Source of the DNA: Tupaia tana
Taxonomy: Eukaryota > Chordata > Mammalia > Scandentia > Tupaiidae
NCBI GenBank assembly: GCA_026018925.1
Contig: JAKSZU010000273.1
Coordinates: 124,001-188,000 of the forward strand
Direction of reading: 5' to 3'
Length of the DNA: 64,000 nucleotides
Shown here: in pieces, positions 1 through 11,400 of the stretch
Position numbering within the stretch: position 1 is the first letter of the stretch
Layout of the letters: the number at the start of each line of letters is the position of its first letter
Notes under the pieces: generated by a model
What the model was told of the DNA's origin: nothing
What the model saw: the letters and a program-made list of their open reading frames with translations, nothing else
Databases searched by the model: none
Program-made: the position numbers and the translations under genes

Positions 1-593
1 GTCTCTGAGGTCTCTGTTTCTCTCTGCTCCTGTCTCCTCATATTTTTTGGTAATTTTTCTATTTACGATTTTTTTAAAGGTAGAATTTCTCTCTGGCTCT
101 CAGCTCCATCTTTTGTTTTGTTAGTAAGCCTTCTGCTCCTTTCTCCCAGGCAGGAGAGTTGAGCCATTCTCTGAGAAGATTCCACATGGATACTGGGATC
201 TAGATATTTCAGGGCACAGGCGAAATGAAGATTTTCTACTCATAATTCAGCCTCCAGCAAGCAAAGCTATTGTGGTAGGGAGCCCCTCTGGCCTTCTATC
301 CCTGTCTCTGTGTCTCTGAGGTCTCTGTCTCTCTCTGCTCCGGTCTCCTCATTTTTTTTTGGTAATTTACCCTTTTTACGATTTCTTTAAAGGTAGAATT
401 TCTCTCTGGCTCTCAGTTCCATCTTTTGTTTCGTTAATAGGCCCTTCTGCTCCTTTCTCCCCGGCAGTAGAGTTGAGCCATTCTCTAAGAAGATTCCACA
501 TGGATACTGGGAACTAGATATTTCAGGGCACAGGCGAAATGAAGATTTTCTACTCATAATTAGGCCTCCAGCAAGCAAAGCTAATGTGGTAGG

Positions 594-905
594 GAGCCCC
601 TCTGGCCTTCTATCCCTGTCTCTGTGTCTCTGAGGTCTCTGTCTCTCTCTGCTCCTGTCTCCTCATTATTTTGGTAATTTTTCCTTTTTACGATTTTTTT
701 AAAGGTAGAATTTCTCTCTGGCTCTCAGCTCCATCTCTTGTTTAGTTAATAGGCCCTTCTGCTCCTTTCTCCCATGCAGGAGAGTTGAGCCATTCTCTGA
801 GAAGATTCCACATGGATACTGGGAACTAGATATTTCAGGGCACAGGCGAAATGAAGATTTTCTACTCATAATTCAGCCTCCAGCAAGCAAAGCTAGTGTG
901 GTAGG
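594..905 (+). repeat. Representative class B monomer (312 bp)
   Basis: Class B monomers differ from class A at linked positions: 'tcttgtttagttaatagg' replaces 'ttttgttttgttaataag', and 'cccatgcag' replaces 'cccaggcag'. This copy also has a shortened first T-run ('cattattttgg'), a tag that recurs at 9436, 13508, 24165, 28455, 30652, 36193, 38694, 44235, 49246, 52683, 56440 and 61447. Classes A and B are interspersed rather than strictly alternating. Some units combine the 5' part of one class with the 3' part of the other, which indicates exchange within monomers. Confidence 0.85.
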
Positions 906-1913
906 GAGCCCCTCTGGCCTTCTATCCCTGTCTCTGTGTCTCTGAGGTCTCTGTCTATCTCTGCTCCTGTCTCCTCATTTTTTTTGGTAATTTTTCTTTT
1001 TACGATTTTTTTAAAGGTAGAATTTCTCTCTGGCTCTCAGCTCCATCTTTTGTTTTGTTAATAAGCCCTTCTGCTCCTTTCTCCCAGGCAGCAGAGTTGA
1101 GCCATTCTCTGAGAAGTTTCCACATGGATACTGGGAACTAGATATTTCAGGTCACAGGCGAAATGAAGATTTTCTACTCATAAATCAGCCTCCAGCAAGC
1201 AAAGCTAGTGTGGTAGGGAGCCCCTCTGTCCTTCTATACCTGTCTCTGTGTCCCTGAGGTCTTTGTCTATCTCTGCTCCTGTCTCCTCATTTTTTGGTAA
1301 TTTTTCTTTTTACGATTTTTTTAAAGGCAGAATTTCTCTCTGGCTCTCAGCTCCATCTTTTGTTTTGTTAAAAAGCCCTTCTGCTCCTTTCTCCCATGCA
1401 GGAGAGTTGAGCCATTCTCTGAGTAGATTCCACATGGATACTGGGAACTGGATATTTCAGGGCACAGGCGAAATGAAGATTTTCTACTCATAATTCAGCC
1501 TCCAGCAAGCAAAGCTAGTGTGGTAGGGAGCCCCTCTGGCCTTCTATCCCTGTCTCTGTTTCTCTGAGGTCTCTGTCTCTCTCTGCTCCTGTCTCCTCAT
1601 ATTTTTTTGGTAATTTTTCCTTTTTACGATTTTTTTAAAGGTAGAATTTCTCTCTGGCTCTCAGCTCCATCTCTTGTTTAGTTAATAGGCCCTTCTGCTC
1701 CTTTCTCCCATGCAGGAGAGTTGAGCCATTCTCTGAGAAGTTTCCACATGGATACTGGGAACTAGATATTTCAGGGCACAGGCGAAATGAAGATTTTCTA
1801 CTCATAATTCAGCCTCCAGCAAGCAAAGCTAGTGTGGTAGGGAGCCCCTCTGGCCTTCTATCCCTGTCTCTGTGTCTCTGAGGTCTCTGTCTCTCTCTGC
1901 TCCTGTCTCCTCA

Positions 1914-1949
1914 TTTTTTTTGGTAATTTTTCCTTTTTACGATATTTTT
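1914..1949 (+). other. T-tract cluster (exemplar), possible curved DNA
   Basis: Four T-runs (8, 5, 5 and 5-7 nt) lie within about 36 bp, with consensus centres spaced about 11, 7 and 10 bp. Near-helical phasing of A/T-runs is known to favour intrinsic curvature. The first run varies most between monomers (for example 'atattttttt', 'tttgtttgg', 'ttgttttttgg', 'tattttgg'), consistent with slippage. These variants are useful tags for assigning monomers to HOR positions. Curvature itself is inferred. Confidence 0.4.
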
Positions 1950-1953
1950 AAAG

Positions 1954-2028
1954 GTAGAATTTCTCTCTGACTCTCAGCTCCATCTTTTGTTTTGTTAATA
2001 AGCCCTTCTGCTCCTTTCTCCCAGGCAG
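1954..2028 (+). other. GT...AG mini-intron-like segment present in nearly every monomer (exemplar)
   Basis: The segment begins 'aaag|gtagaa', a fair match to a 5' splice donor. It ends in a long pyrimidine run and 'cccaggcag|g', a strong match to a 3' acceptor, with 'gttaata' as a possible branch site about 30 bases upstream. The distance is 75 bp, and the sequence up to the next donor would be a 238 bp exon. The arrangement repeats in almost every full-length monomer. Class B changes the acceptor to 'catgcag|g', and some units to 'catgtag|g', both still valid AG acceptors. This is resemblance only: no transcript evidence exists in the sequence, and CT-rich DNA often mimics acceptors. Confidence 0.25.
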
Positions 2029-3093
2029 GAGAGTAGAGCCATTCTCTGAGAAGATTCCACATGGATACTGGGAACTACATATTTCAGGGCACAGGCGAAA
2101 TGAAGATTTTCTACTCATAATTCAGCCTCCAGCAAGCAAAGCTAGTGTGGTAGGGAGCCCCTCTGGCCTTCTATCCCTGTCTCTGTGTCTCTGATATCTC
2201 TGTCTCACTGCTCCTGTCTACTCATTATTTTTTGGTAATTTTTCCTTTTTACGATTTTTTTAAAGGTAGAATTTCTCTCTGGCTCTCAGCTCCATCTCTT
2301 GTTTAGTTAATAGGCCCTCCTGCTCCTTTCTCCCATGCAGGAGAGTTGAGCCATTCTCTGAGAAGATTCCACATGAATACTGGGAACTACATATTTCAGG
2401 GCACAGGCGAAATGAAGATTTTCTACTCATAATTCAGCCTCCAGCAAGCAAAGCTAGTGTGGTAGGGAGCCCCTCTGGCCTTCTATCCCTGTCTCTGTGT
2501 CTCTGAGGTCTCTGTCTCTCTCTGCTCCTGTCTCCTCATTTTTTTTGGTAATTTTTCCTTTTTGCGATTTTTTTAAACGTAGAATTTCTCTTTGGCTCTC
2601 AGCTCCATCTTTTGTTTTGTTAATAAGCCCTTCTGCTCCTTTCTCCCAGGCAGGAGAGTAGAGCCATTCTCTGAGAAGATTCCACATGGATACTGGGAAC
2701 TACATATTTCAGGGCACAGGCGAAATGAAGATTTTCTACTCATAATTCAGCCTCCAGCAAGCAAAGCTAGTGTGGTAGGGAGCCACTCTGGCCTTCTATC
2801 CCTGTCTCTGTGTCTCTGAGGTCTCTGTCTCTCTCTGCTCCTGTCTCCTCATATTTTTTTGGTAATTTTTCCTATTTACGATTTTATTAAAGGTAGAATT
2901 TCTCTCTGGCTCTCAGCTCCATCTTTTGTTTTGTTAATAAGCCCTTCTGCTCTTTTCTCCCAGGCAGGAGAGTTGAGCCATTCTCTGAGAAGACTCCACA
3001 TGGATACCGGGATCTAGATATTTCAGGGCACAGGCGAAATGAAGATTTTCTACTCATAATTCAGCCTCCAGCAAGCAAAGCTATTGTGGTATG

Positions 3094-5289
3094 GAGCCCC
3101 TCTGGCCTTCTATCCCTGTCTCTGTGTCTCTGAGGTCTCTGTCTCTCTCTGCTCCTGTCTCCTCATTTGTTTTTTGGTAATTTTTCCATTTTACAATTTT
3201 TTTAAGGTAGAATTTCTCTCTGGCTCTCAACTCCATCTTTTGTTTTGTTAATAAGCCCTTCTGTTCCTTTCTCCCAGGCAGGAGAGTTGAGCCATTCTCT
3301 GAGAAGATTCCACATGGATACTGGGAACTAGATATTTCAGAGCACAGGCGAAATGAAGATTTTCTACTCATAATTCAGCCTCCAGCAAGCAAAGCTAGTG
3401 TGGTTGGGAGCCACTCTGGCCTTCTATCCCTGTCTCTGTGTCTCTGAGGTCTCTGTCTCTCTCTGCTCCTGTCTCCTCATATTTTTTTGGTAATTTTTCC
3501 TATTTACGATTTTTTTAAAGATAGAATTTCTCTCTGGCTCTCAGCTCCATGTTTTGTTTTGTTAATAAGCCATTCTGCTCCTTTCTCCCAGGCAGGAGAG
3601 TTGAGCCGTTGTCTGAGAAGATTCCACATGGATACTGGGATCTAGATATTTCAGGGCACAGGCGAAATGAAGATTTTCTACTCATAATTCAGCCTCCAGC
3701 AAGCAAAGCTAGTGTGGTAGGGAGCCCCTCTGGCCTTCTATCCCTGTCTCTGTGTCTCTGAGGTCTCTGTCTCTCTCTGCTCCTGTCTCCTCATTTTTTT
3801 TTGGTAATTTTTCCTTTTTACGATTTTTTTAAAGGTAGAATTTCTCTCTGGCTCTCAGCTCCATCTCTTGTTTAGTTAATAGGCCCTTCTGCTCCTTTCT
3901 CCCATGCAGGAGAGTTGAGCCATTCTCTGAGAAGTTTCCACATGGATACTGGGAACTAGATATTTCAGGGCACAGGCGAAATGAAGATTTTCTACTCATA
4001 ATTCAGCCTCCAGCAAGCAAAGCTAGTGTGGTAGGGAGCCCCTCTGGCCTTCTATCCCTGTCTCTGTGTCTCTGAGGTCTCTGTCTCTCTCTGCTCCTGT
4101 CTCCTCATTTTTTTTGGTAATTTTTCCTTTTTACGATTTTTTTAAAGGTAGAATTTCTCTCTGACTCTCAGCTCCATCTTTTGTTTTGTTAATAAGCCCT
4201 TCTGCTCCTTTCTCCCAGGCAGGAGAGTAGAGCCATTCTCTGAGAAGATTCCACATGGATACTGGGAACTACATATTTCAGGGCACAGGCGAAATGAAGA
4301 TTTTCTACTCATATTTCAGCCTCCAGGAAGCAAAGCTAGTGTGGTAGGGAGCCCCTCTGGCCTTCTATCCCTGTCTCTGTGTCTCTGATATCTCTGTCTC
4401 TCACTGCTCCTCTCTACTCATTTTTTTTGGTAATTTTTCCTTTTTACGATTTTTTTAGAGGTAGAATTTCTCTCTGGCTCTCAGCTCCATCTCTTGTTTA
4501 GTTAATAGGCCCTCCTGCTCCTTTCTCCCATGCAGGAGAGTTGAGCCATTCTCTGAGAAGATTCCACATGGATACTGGGAACTACATATTTCAGGGCACA
4601 GGCTAAATGAAGATTTTCTACTCATAATTCAGCCTCCAGCAAGCAACGCTAGTGTGGTAGGGAGCCCCTCTGGCCTTCTATCCCTGTCTCTGTGTCTCTG
4701 AGGTCTCTGTCTCTCTCTGCTCCTGTCTCCTCATTTTTTTTTGGTATTTTTTCCTTTTTGCGATTTTTTTAAAGGTAGAATTTCTCTCTGGCTCTCAGCT
4801 CCATCTTTTGTTTTGTTAATAAGCCCTTCTGCTCCTTTCTCCCAGGCAGGAGAGTAGAGCCATTCTCTGAGAAGATTCCACATGGATACTGGGAACTACA
4901 TATTTCAGGGCACAGGCGAAATGAAGATTTTCTACTCATAATTCAGCCTCCAGCAAGCAAAGCTAGTGTGGTAGGGAGCCCCTCTGGCCTTCTATCCCTG
5001 TCTCTGTGTCTCTGAGGTCTCTGTCTCTCTCTGCTCCTGTCTCCTCATATTTTTTTGGTAATTTATCCTATTTACGATTTTATTAAAGGTAGAATTTCTC
5101 TCTGGATCTCAGCTCCATCTTTTGTTTTGTTAATAAGCCCTTCTGCTCTTTTCTCCCAGGCAGGAGAGTTGAGCCATTCTCTGAGAAGACTCCACATGGA
5201 TACTGGGATCTAGATATTTCAGGGCACAGGCGAAATGAAGATTTTCTACTCATAATTCAGCCTCCAGCAAGCAAAGCTATTGTGGTATG
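3094..5289 (+). repeat. Seven-monomer sub-block, offset 2,196 bp
   Basis: The tag monomers 'ttgttttttgg'/'ctcaactcc'/'cagagcac' and 'aaagatag'/'ccatgttttg'/'gccgttgt' occur at 3094-3721 and recur 2,196 bp later at 5290-5917. Five further monomers, including the 'ctgatatc' and 'ttttgcgat' types, lie between them. The same subtypes recur in the adjacent 10-monomer block, so this is a shortened neighbour of that block. Confidence 0.75.
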
Positions 5290-8200
5290 GAGCCCCTCTG
5301 GCCTTCTATCCCTGTCTCTGTGTCTCTGAGGTCTCTGTCTCTCTCTGCTCCTGTCTCCTCATTTGTTTTTTGGTAATTTTTCCATTTTAAAATTTTTTTA
5401 AGGTAGAATTTCTCTCTGGCTCTCAACTCCATCTTTTGTTTTGTTAATAAGCCCTTCTGTTCCTTTCTCCCAGGCAGGAGAGTTGAGCCATTCTCTGAGA
5501 AGATTCCACATGGATACTGGGAACTAGATATTTCAGAGCACAGGCGAAATGAAGATTTTCTACTCATAATTCAGCCTCCAGCAAGCAAAGCTAGTGTGGT
5601 TGGGAGCCACTCTGGCCTTCTATCCCTGTCTCTGTGTCTCTGAGGTCTCTGTCTCTCTCTGCTCCTGTCTCCTCATATTTTTTTGGTAATTTTTCCTATT
5701 TACGATTTTTTTAAAGATAGAATTTCTCTCTGGCTCTCAGCTCCATGTTTTGTTTTGTTAATAAGCCCTTCTGCTCCTTTCTCCCAGGCAGGAGAGTTGA
5801 GCCGTTGTCTGAGAAGTTTCCACATGGATACTGGGATCTAGATATTTCAGGGCACAGGCGAAATGAAGATTTTCTACTCATAATTCAGCCTCCAGCAAGC
5901 AAAGCTAGTGTGGTAGGGAGCCCCTCTGGCCTTCTATCCCTGTCTCTGTGTCTCTGAGGTCTCTGTCTCTCTCTGCTCCTGTCTCCTCATTTTTTTTGGT
6001 AATTTTTCCTTTTTACGATTTTTTTAAAGGTAGAATTTCTCTCTGGCTCTCAGCTCCATCTTTTGTTTTGTTAATAAGCCCTTCTGCTCCTTTCTCCCAG
6101 GCAGCAGAGTTGAGCCATTCTCTGAGAAGATTCCACATGTACACTGGGAACTAGATATTTCAGGGCACAGGCGAAATGAAGATATTCTACTCATAATTCA
6201 GCCTCCAGCAAGCAAAGCTAGTATGGTTGGGAGCCCCTCTGGCCTTCTATCCCTGTCTCTCTGTCTCTGAGGTCTCTGTCTCTCTCTGCTCCTGTCTCCT
6301 CATTTTTTTTGGAAATTTTTCCTTTTTACGATTCTTTTAAAGGTAGAATTTCTCTCTGGCTCTCAGCTCCATCTTTTGTTTTGTTAATAAGCCCTTCTGC
6401 TCCTTTCTCCCATGTAGGAGAGTTGAGCCATTCTCTGAGAAGTTTCCACATGGATACTGGGATCTAGATATTTCAGGTCACAGGCGAAATGAAGATTTTC
6501 TACTCATAATTCAGCCTCCAGCAAGCATAGCTAGTGTGGTAGGGAGCCCCTCTGGCCTTCTATACCTGTCTCTGTGTCCCTGAGGTCTTTGTCTCTCTCT
6601 GCTCCTGTCTCCTCATTTTTTTTGGTAATTTTTCTTTTTACGATTTTTTTAAAGGCAGAATTTCTCTCTGGCTCTCAGCTCCATCTTTTGTTTTGTTAAT
6701 AAGCCCTTCTGCTCCTTTCTCCCATGCAGGAGAGTTGAGCCATTCTCTGAGTAGATTCCACATGGATACTGGGAACTGGATATTTCAGGGCACAGGCGAA
6801 ATGAAGATTTTCTACTCATAATTCAGCCTCCAGCAAGCAAAGCTAGTGTGGTAGGGAGCCCCTCTGGCCTTCTATCCCTGTCTCTGTTTCTCTGAGGTCT
6901 CTGTCTCTCTCTGCTCCTCTCTCCTCATTTTTTTTGGTAATTTTTCCTTTTTACGATTTTTTTTAAAGGTAGAATTTCTCTCTGGCTCTCAGCTCCATCT
7001 CTTGTTTAGTTAATAGGCCCTTCTGCTCCTTTCTCCCATGCAGGAGAGTTGAGCCATTCTCTGAGAAGTTTCCACATGGATACTGGGAACTAGATATTTC
7101 AGGGCACAGGCGAAATGAAGATTTTCTACTCATAATTCAGCCTCCAGCAAGCAAAGCTAGTGTGGTAGGGAGCCCCTCTGGCCTTCTATCCCTGTCTCTG
7201 TGTCTCTGAGGTCTCTGTCTCTCTCTGCTCCTGTCTCCTCATTTTTTTTGGTAATTTTTCCTTTTTACGATTTTTTTAAAGGTAGAATTTCTCTCTGACT
7301 CTCAGCTCCATCTTTTGTTTTGTTAATAAGCCCTTCTGCTCCTTTCTCCCAGGCAGGAGAGTAGAGCCATTCTCTGAGAAGATTCCACATGGATACTGGG
7401 AACTACATATTTCAGGGCACAGGCGAAATGAAGATTTTCTACTCATATTTCAGCCTCCAGGAAGCAAAGCTAGTGTGGTAGGGAGCCCCTCTGGCCTTCT
7501 ATCCCTGTCTCTGTGTCTCTGATATCTCTGTCTCTCACTGCTCCTGTCTACTCATTTTTTTTTGGTAATTTTTCCTTTTTACGATTTTTTTAAAGGTAGA
7601 ATTTCTCTCTGGCTCTCAGCTCCATCTCTTGTTTAGTTAATAGGCCCTCCTGCTCCTTTCTCCCATGCAGGAGAGTTGAGCCATTCTCTGAGAAGATTCC
7701 ACATGGATACTGGGAACTACATATTTCAGGGCACAGGCGAAATGAAGATTTTCTACTCATAATTCAGCCTCCAGCAAGCAAAGCTAGTGTGGTAGGGAGC
7801 CCCTCTGGCCTTCTATCCCTGTCTCTGTGTCTCTGAGGTCTCTGTCTCTCTCTGCTCCTGTCTCCTCATTTTTTTTGGTAATTTTTCCTTTTTGCGATTT
7901 TTTTAAAGGTAGAATTTCTCTCTGGCTCTCAGCTCCATCTTTTGTTTTGTTAATAAGCCCTTCTGCTCCTTTCTCCCAGGCAGGAGAGTAGAGCCATTCT
8001 CTGAGAAGATTCCACATGGATACTGGGAACTACATATTTCAGGGCACAGGCGAAATGAAGATTTTCTACTCATAATTCAGCCTCCAGCAAGCAAAGCTAG
8101 TGTGGTAGGGAGCCCCTCTGGCCTTCTATCCCTGTCTCTGTGTCTCTGAGGTCTCTGTCTCTCTCTGCTCCTGTCTCCTCATATTTTTTTGGTAATTTAT

Positions 8201-8423
8201 CCTATTTACGATTTTATTAAAGGTAGAATTTCTCTCTGGATCTCAGCTCCATCTTTTGTTTTGTTAATAAGCCCTTCTGCTCTTTTCTCCCAGGCAGGAG
8301 AGTTGAGCCATTCTCTGAGAAGACTCCACATGGATACTGGGATCTAGATATTTCAGGGCACAGGCGAAATGAAGATTTTCTACTCATAATTCAGCCTCCA
8401 GCAAGCAAAGCTATTGTGGTATG
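5290..8423 (+). repeat. Ten-monomer sub-HOR (3,134 bp), first copy
   Basis: Ten distinguishable subtypes run in order from the 'ttgttttttgg' monomer to the 'cctatttacgattttatt'/'agactcc'/'gatct' monomer. The opening subtypes restart at 8424, 3,134 bp on, before the array diverts at 9052. The block begins where the previous unit ends in 'attgtggtatgg'. Confidence 0.8.
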
Positions 8424-11400
8424 GAGCCCCTCTGGCCTTCTATCCCTGTCTCTGTGTCTCTGAGGTCTCTGTCTCTCTCTGCTCCTGTCTCCTCATTTGT
8501 TTTTTGGTAATTTTTCCATTTTACAATTTTTTTAATGTAGAATTTCTCTCTGGCTCTCAACTCCATCTTTTGTTTTGTTAATAAGCCCTTCTGTTCCTTT
8601 CTCCCAGGCAGGAGAGTTGAGCCATTCTCTGAGAAGACTCCACATGGATACTGGGAACTAGATATTTCAGAGCACAGGCGAAATGAAGATTTTCTACTCA
8701 TAATTCAGCCTCCAGCAAGCAAAGCTAGTGTGGTTGGGAGCCACTCTGGCCTTCTATCCCTGTCTCTGTGTCTCTGAGGTCTCTGTCTCTCTCTGCTCCT
8801 GTCTCCTCTTATTTTTTTGGTAATTTTTCCTATTTACGATTTTTTTAAAGATAGAATTTCTCTCTGGCTCTCAGCTCCATGTTTTGTTTTGTTAATAAGC
8901 CCTTCTGCTCCTTTCTCCCAGGCAGGAGAGTTGAGCCGTTGTCTGAGAAGATTCCACATGGATACTGGGATCTAGATATTTCAGGGCACAGGCGAAATGA
9001 AGATTTTCTACTCATAATTCAGCCTCCAGCAAGCAAAGATAGTGTGGTAGGGAGCCCCTCTGGCCTTCTATCCCTGTCTCTGTGTCTCTGAGGTCTCTGT
9101 CTCTCTCTGCTCCTGTCTCCTCATTTTTTTTGGTAATTTACCCTTTTTACGATTTTTTTAAAGGTAGAATTTCTCTCTGGCTCTCAGCTCCATCTTTTGT
9201 TTCGTTAATAGGCCCTTCTGCTCCTTTCTCCCAGGCAGGAGAGTTGAGCCATTCTCTGAGAAGATTCCACATGGATACTGAGAACTAGATATTTCAGGGC
9301 ACAGGCGAAATGAAGATTTTCTACTCATAATTCAGCCTCCAGCAAGCAAAGCTAATGTGGTAGGGAGCCCCTCTGGCCTTCTATCCCTGTCTCTGTGTCT
9401 CTGAGGTCTCTGTCTCTCTCTGCTCCTGTCTCCTCATTATTTTGGTAATTTTTCCTTTTTACGATTTTTTTAAAGGTAGAATTTCTCTCTGGCTCTCAGC
9501 TCCATCTTTTGTTTTGTTAATAAGCCCTTCTGCTCCTTTCTCCCAGGCAGGAGAGTTGAGCCATTCTCTGAGAAGATTCCACATGGATACTTGGAACAAG
9601 ATATTTCAGGGCATAGGTGAAATGAAGATTTTCTACTCATAATTCAGCCTCCAGCGAGCAAAGCTAGTGTGGTAGGGAGCCCCTCTGGCCTTCTATCCCT
9701 GTCTCTGTCTCTCTGAGGTCTCTGTCGCTCTCTGCTCCTGTCTCCTCATTTTTTTTTGGTAATTTTTCCTTTTTATGATTTTTTTAAAGGTAGAATTTCT
9801 CTCTGGCTCACAGCTCCATCTTTTTTTTGTTAATAAGCACTTCTGCTCCTTTCTTCCAGGCAGGAGAGTTGAGCCATTCTCTGAGAAGTTTCCACATGGA
9901 TACTGGGAACTAGATATGTCAGGGCACAGGCTAAATGAAGATTTTCTACTCATAATTCAGCCTCCAGCAAGCAAAGCTAGTGTGGTAGGGAGCCCCTCTG
10001 GCCTTCTATTCCTGTCTCTGTTTCTCTGAGGTCTCTGTCTCTCTGTGCTCCTTTCTCCTAAATTTTTTTGGTAATTTTTCCTTTTTATGATTTTTTTAAA
10101 GGTAGAATGTCTCTCTGGCTCTCAGCTCCATCTTTTGTTTTGTTAATAAGCCCTTCTGCTCCTTTCTCCCTGGCAGGAGATTTGAGCCATTCTCTGAGAA
10201 GATTCCACATGGATACTGGGAACTAGCTATTTCAGGGCACAGGCCAAATGAAGATTTTCTACTCATAATTCAGCCTCCAGCAAGCAAAGCTAGTGTGGTA
10301 GGGAGCCCCTCTGGCCTTCTATCCCTGTCTCTGTGTCTCTGAGGTCTCTGTCTCTCTCTACTCCTGTCTCCTCATTTTTTTTTGGTAATTTTTCCTTTTT
10401 ACAATTATTTTAAAGGTGGAATTTCTCTCTGGCTCTCAGCTCCATCTTTTGTTTTGTTAATAAGCCCTTCTGCTCCTTTCTCCCAGGCAGGAGAGTTGAG
10501 CCATTCTCTGAGAAGATTCCACATGGACACTGGGAACAAGATGTTTCAGGGCACAGGCGAAATGAAGATTTTCTACTCATAATTCAGCCTCCAGCAAGCA
10601 AAGCTAGTGTGGTAGGGAGCCCCTCTGGCCTTCTATTCCTGTCTCTGTCTCTCTGAGGTCTCTGTCGCTCTCTGCTCCTGTCTCCTCATATTTTTTTGGT
10701 AATTTTTCCTTTTTACAATTATTTTAAAGGTGGAATTTCTCTCTGGCTCTCAGCTCCATCTTTTGTTTTGTTAATAAGCCCTTCTGCTCCTTTCTCCCAG
10801 GCAGGAGAGTTGAGCCATTCTCTGAGAAGATTCCACATGGATACTGGGAACTAGATATTTCAGGGCACAGGCGAAATGAAGATTTTCTACTCATAATTCA
10901 GCATCCAGCAAGCAATGCTAGTGTGGTAGGGAGCCCCTCTGGCCTTCTATCCCTGTCTCTGTGTCTCTGAGGTCTCTGTCTCTCTCTGATCCTGTCTCCT
11001 CATTTTTTTTGGTAACTTTTCCTTTTTACGATTTTTTTAAAGGCAGAATTACTCTCTGGCTCTCAGCTCCATCTTTTGTTTTGTTAATAAGCCCTTCTGC
11101 TCCTTTCTCCCATGCAGGAGAGTTGAGCCATTCTCTGAGAAGATTCCACATGGATACTGGGAACTAGATATTTCAGGGCACAGGCGAAATGAAGATTTTC
11201 TACTCATAATTCAGCCTCCAGCAAGCAAAGCTTGTGTGGTAGGGAGCCCCTCTGGCCTTCTATCCCTGTCTCTGTGTCTCTGAGGTCTCTGTCTCTCTCT
11301 GCTCCTGTCTCCTCATATTTTTTTGGTAATTTTTCCTTTTTACGATTTTTTTAAAGGTAGAATTTCTCTCTGGTTCTCAGCTCCATCTCTTGTTTAGTTA

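Larger units (their letters stand above)
1842..2154 (+). repeat. Representative class A monomer (313 bp)
   Basis: This unit illustrates the internal layout. Bases 1852-1916 are CT-rich. Bases 1914-1949 hold four T-runs separated by GGTAA, CC and ACGATA. Bases 1954-2028 run from GT to AG through 'gttaataag' and a pyrimidine stretch. Bases 2029-2154 are mixed sequence containing 'cacatggatactggg' and 'ggcgaaatgaagatt'. Class A is defined by 'ttttgttttgttaataag' followed by 'cccaggcag'. This copy also carries subtype tags shared with its HOR counterparts: 'ctgactctc', 'agtagagcc' and 'aactacat'. Confidence 0.9.

Noticed and set aside
530-550. Possible CENP-B box on the - strand around 'tttcgcctgtgccctga'
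   Set aside because: TTCG is present, but the required A and the CGGG core are missing (T and CCTG instead), so it does not meet the known box pattern.
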